From NCBI GenBank assembly GCA_022511355.1, contig JAFLRS010000032.1, positions 1 through 15,166 on the forward strand: a stretch of 15,166 nt of DNA, written 5' to 3'. The number at the start of each line of letters is the position of its first letter. Position 1 is the stretch's first letter. The notes under the pieces are model-generated. The model ran no database searches. It had not been told where the DNA came from and saw only the letters and a program-made list of their open reading frames with translations. This DNA comes from Alistipes sp. (GTDB taxonomy: Bacteria > Bacteroidota > Bacteroidia > Bacteroidales > Rikenellaceae). The position numbers and the translations under genes are program-made. Positions 13,627 to 15,166 of this stretch are shown here, in pieces.

Positions 13627-15152
13627 AGGCTGAAATATCGTTTGTCGCGGCAGGTCTCGCCATGCTGTTCGCCGTCTCGTCGGTATTCGGTCAGCAGCCG
13701 CGTCATGCCGGTCTGGAGCGCAACGATGAATATATGTCGCTGCTGCGTGAAGATGCAGTGATGGCCGGACGCATAGATTCGCTGTCGCACGAGGTGGATG
13801 CTCTGCGTGCAATTCTATACGAGGACGATGCTCTCCGCCGCGAGCGTTCGGGCGAATTGCTGGCCATGGAGAGTGACCTCTATATGCTGCGCGGCAGCCG
13901 CAGCCGTATTGCCGAACGGATAAATATTATTGAACAGGAGTGGCTGATGGCCAATCTCGCGACCGTTTCCGCGCCCGTCTCCGAGCCGGAACCCGAAGAT
14001 GAACCGGCAGCCGACAGAAAGCAGTATGCCGATTTGATACGCAACGATTACTTTGCACGTTCGCTTTCACGTAATGACTATGCGCAATTGTGTCGCGTGC
14101 AGCGTGATGAAGTTCTGGCTGCAAGGCTGTATTCCGATTTCGTCCGCAGTCATGACGAACTGTTGTCGTTGCGGATGCAGTACGACTCCATAGATTCCGA
14201 ACCGTCGGCGGATTCGCTGTTTGCCGCCATGGTTTCGCGGCAGGCTTCCTGCACTGCCCTTTCGGATTCGCTGGATATGGTCTGGACGCATATTTTTGAT
14301 ACCAAAAGCTATCTATACGATTTGCTCTTCGACATGGAAGGACGCGAGGATATGCTGTCGCGTGCCGAACGCAACAGTTTCGCCATGCGTCAGGGAGTTG
14401 CGCGCGAAAGCGGCCGTTATGCCTCGGAGCCGGTTGTGAACTATTGCTTCGGAAAGAGGTGCATAACCGATTATGAGTCGGATATAGCCGCTTCGGCGGA
14501 TCTGACGCTCGCCGGCGATTCGCTGAAACGTCTGCGCAATTCGCTCGACGGATTACGTTACGATCTGGATAAGGTGTCGCTTAAAAGACGCTGTTTTGTG
14601 GAATACGAACCGGTCGTATTCTCGTCGAGATATGTGTACAGCGTCAATAATCCGATTCCCGAGTGTCCCGTATGGGAGTACGGTACGGTGTGCCGCATTA
14701 AATTGGGAGCTTTCTCCACACAGCAGCCGCCGGCCAAGTTCAAAGGTCTGGAACCGGTAAGTTTTCTGCGCACGGCGAACGGAGGATGGGTCTATTATGC
14801 GGGTGCATATCAGTCGGCAGAAGAGATGGAAAACGCCGTTAAAACGGTCAGACGCCTCGGTTTTACGAAAGCCGATGTGGCGGCGTGGGTGGACGGAGTC
14901 GGTGCCGATGGCCGCGAAGCTGTCGAGGAGCTGTTGTCGAAGCGTTATTCCGTAGAGATTTCAGGTCCCGACGAATTGTCGCCGCGAGTTCGCGAGGTGA
15001 TAGCCGTGAATGATGACAATACCGGTATTACACGCATAAGCCGGGGTCAATTTACCGTCGGAGGTTTGAGGTCGCGTGCTGCGGCAGAATTGCTTGCCGA
15101 TATGATAGCCGCAGCCGATACGGCATTGTCGGTGTCGGTATCCGACAATTAA
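13614..15152 (+). CDS. Exported coiled-coil protein with SPOR-like C-terminal segments
   Basis: This 512-residue protein starts inside the end of trkH. Residues 1-27 look like a cleavable signal peptide (hydrophobic core VAAGLAMLFAVSSVFG, then QQ), so it is probably periplasmic. Residues about 45-115 are coiled coil, followed by an acidic Pro-rich linker (119-134) and a long helical middle part. Residues 357-430 resemble a SPOR domain, the peptidoglycan-binding fold: CRIKLGAFST, then GGWVYYAGAYQSAEEMENA and RRLGFTKADVAAW. A second, weaker copy may lie at 444-500 (YSVEISG, then FTVGGLRSRAAAELLADMI). A role in sensing or organising the cell wall is inferred only from this fold. It is the last gene of the cluster within the window, and its terminator, if any, lies beyond the right edge. 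Confidence 0.8.
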   Translation: MVALKAEISFVAAGLAMLFAVSSVFGQQPRHAGLERNDEYMSLLREDAVMAGRIDSLSHEVDALRAILYEDDALRRERSGELLAMESDLYMLRGSRSRIAERINIIEQEWLMANLATVSAPVSEPEPEDEPAADRKQYADLIRNDYFARSLSRNDYAQLCRVQRDEVLAARLYSDFVRSHDELLSLRMQYDSIDSEPSADSLFAAMVSRQASCTALSDSLDMVWTHIFDTKSYLYDLLFDMEGREDMLSRAERNSFAMRQGVARESGRYASEPVVNYCFGKRCITDYESDIAASADLTLAGDSLKRLRNSLDGLRYDLDKVSLKRRCFVEYEPVVFSSRYVYSVNNPIPECPVWEYGTVCRIKLGAFSTQQPPAKFKGLEPVSFLRTANGGWVYYAGAYQSAEEMENAVKTVRRLGFTKADVAAWVDGVGADGREAVEELLSKRYSVEISGPDELSPRVREVIAVNDDNTGITRISRGQFTVGGLRSRAAAELLADMIAAADTALSVSVSDN

Positions 15153-15166
15153 ACGACTTTTGCGGT

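Noticed and set aside
12919..13812. Minus-strand open frame (297 residues) opposite trkH and the SPOR-like gene
   Set aside because: It is rich in His/Arg with no domain, crosses two well-supported genes, and is explained as an antisense shadow.
1..15166. Mobile elements, CRISPR arrays, tRNA or rRNA genes
   Set aside because: No transposase or integrase motifs, evenly spaced repeats or cloverleaf/rRNA sequences were recognised on either strand by eye.

Overview
The window looks like chromosomal DNA of a Bacteroidales bacterium, most likely Alistipes or another Rikenellaceae member. This is inferred from three things: promoters of the Bacteroidetes TTG/TAnnTTTG type, mostly A-rich leaders without a Shine-Dalgarno sequence, and protein types such as a coiled-coil lipoprotein with an YVPxxSDGK junction, a long LptF/LptG-like permease and a four-subunit 2-oxoacid:ferredoxin oxidoreductase. 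Genes are densely packed. I see no rRNA, tRNA, CRISPR array, insertion sequence or prophage gene, and no gene-free stretch above 300 bases.

Left part (1-3540). The C-terminus of a flavodoxin runs tail-to-tail into ridA, with a perfect 13-bp hairpin between them. ridA is divergent from a four-gene operon (758-3426): a two-cluster ferredoxin, the alpha subunit (VorB type), the TPP-binding beta subunit and the gamma subunit of a 2-oxoacid:ferredoxin oxidoreductase. This complex oxidatively decarboxylates a 2-oxoacid (branched-chain by homology) to the acyl-CoA and reduces ferredoxin. The two promoters of the divergent pair lie almost on top of each other. Two hairpins, one for each direction, close the convergent end at 3447-3540.

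Middle part (3561-9874, all minus strand). In order of transcription there is a tight operon of a metal-type ABC-3 permease, an LptF/LptG-family permease and fmt (methionyl-tRNA formyltransferase), each joined to the next by an ATGA stop/start overlap. After a weak terminator comes a monocistronic 939-residue lipoprotein with its own promoter. It has a long coiled-coil stalk and a beta-rich C-terminal half of unknown function.

Right part (9984-15152, plus strand). mtaB (tRNA ms2t6A methylthiotransferase) is followed by three tightly packed genes: a two-TM protein with a periplasmic helical domain and a HAMP-like ending but no output domain, a TrkH-type potassium transporter, and an exported coiled-coil protein with SPOR-like segments. 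The last two overlap by 13 bases. This HAMP/TrkH/SPOR cluster is the most unusual grouping here and the best candidate for an undescribed system, possibly linking envelope state to potassium uptake. That functional idea is inference only.
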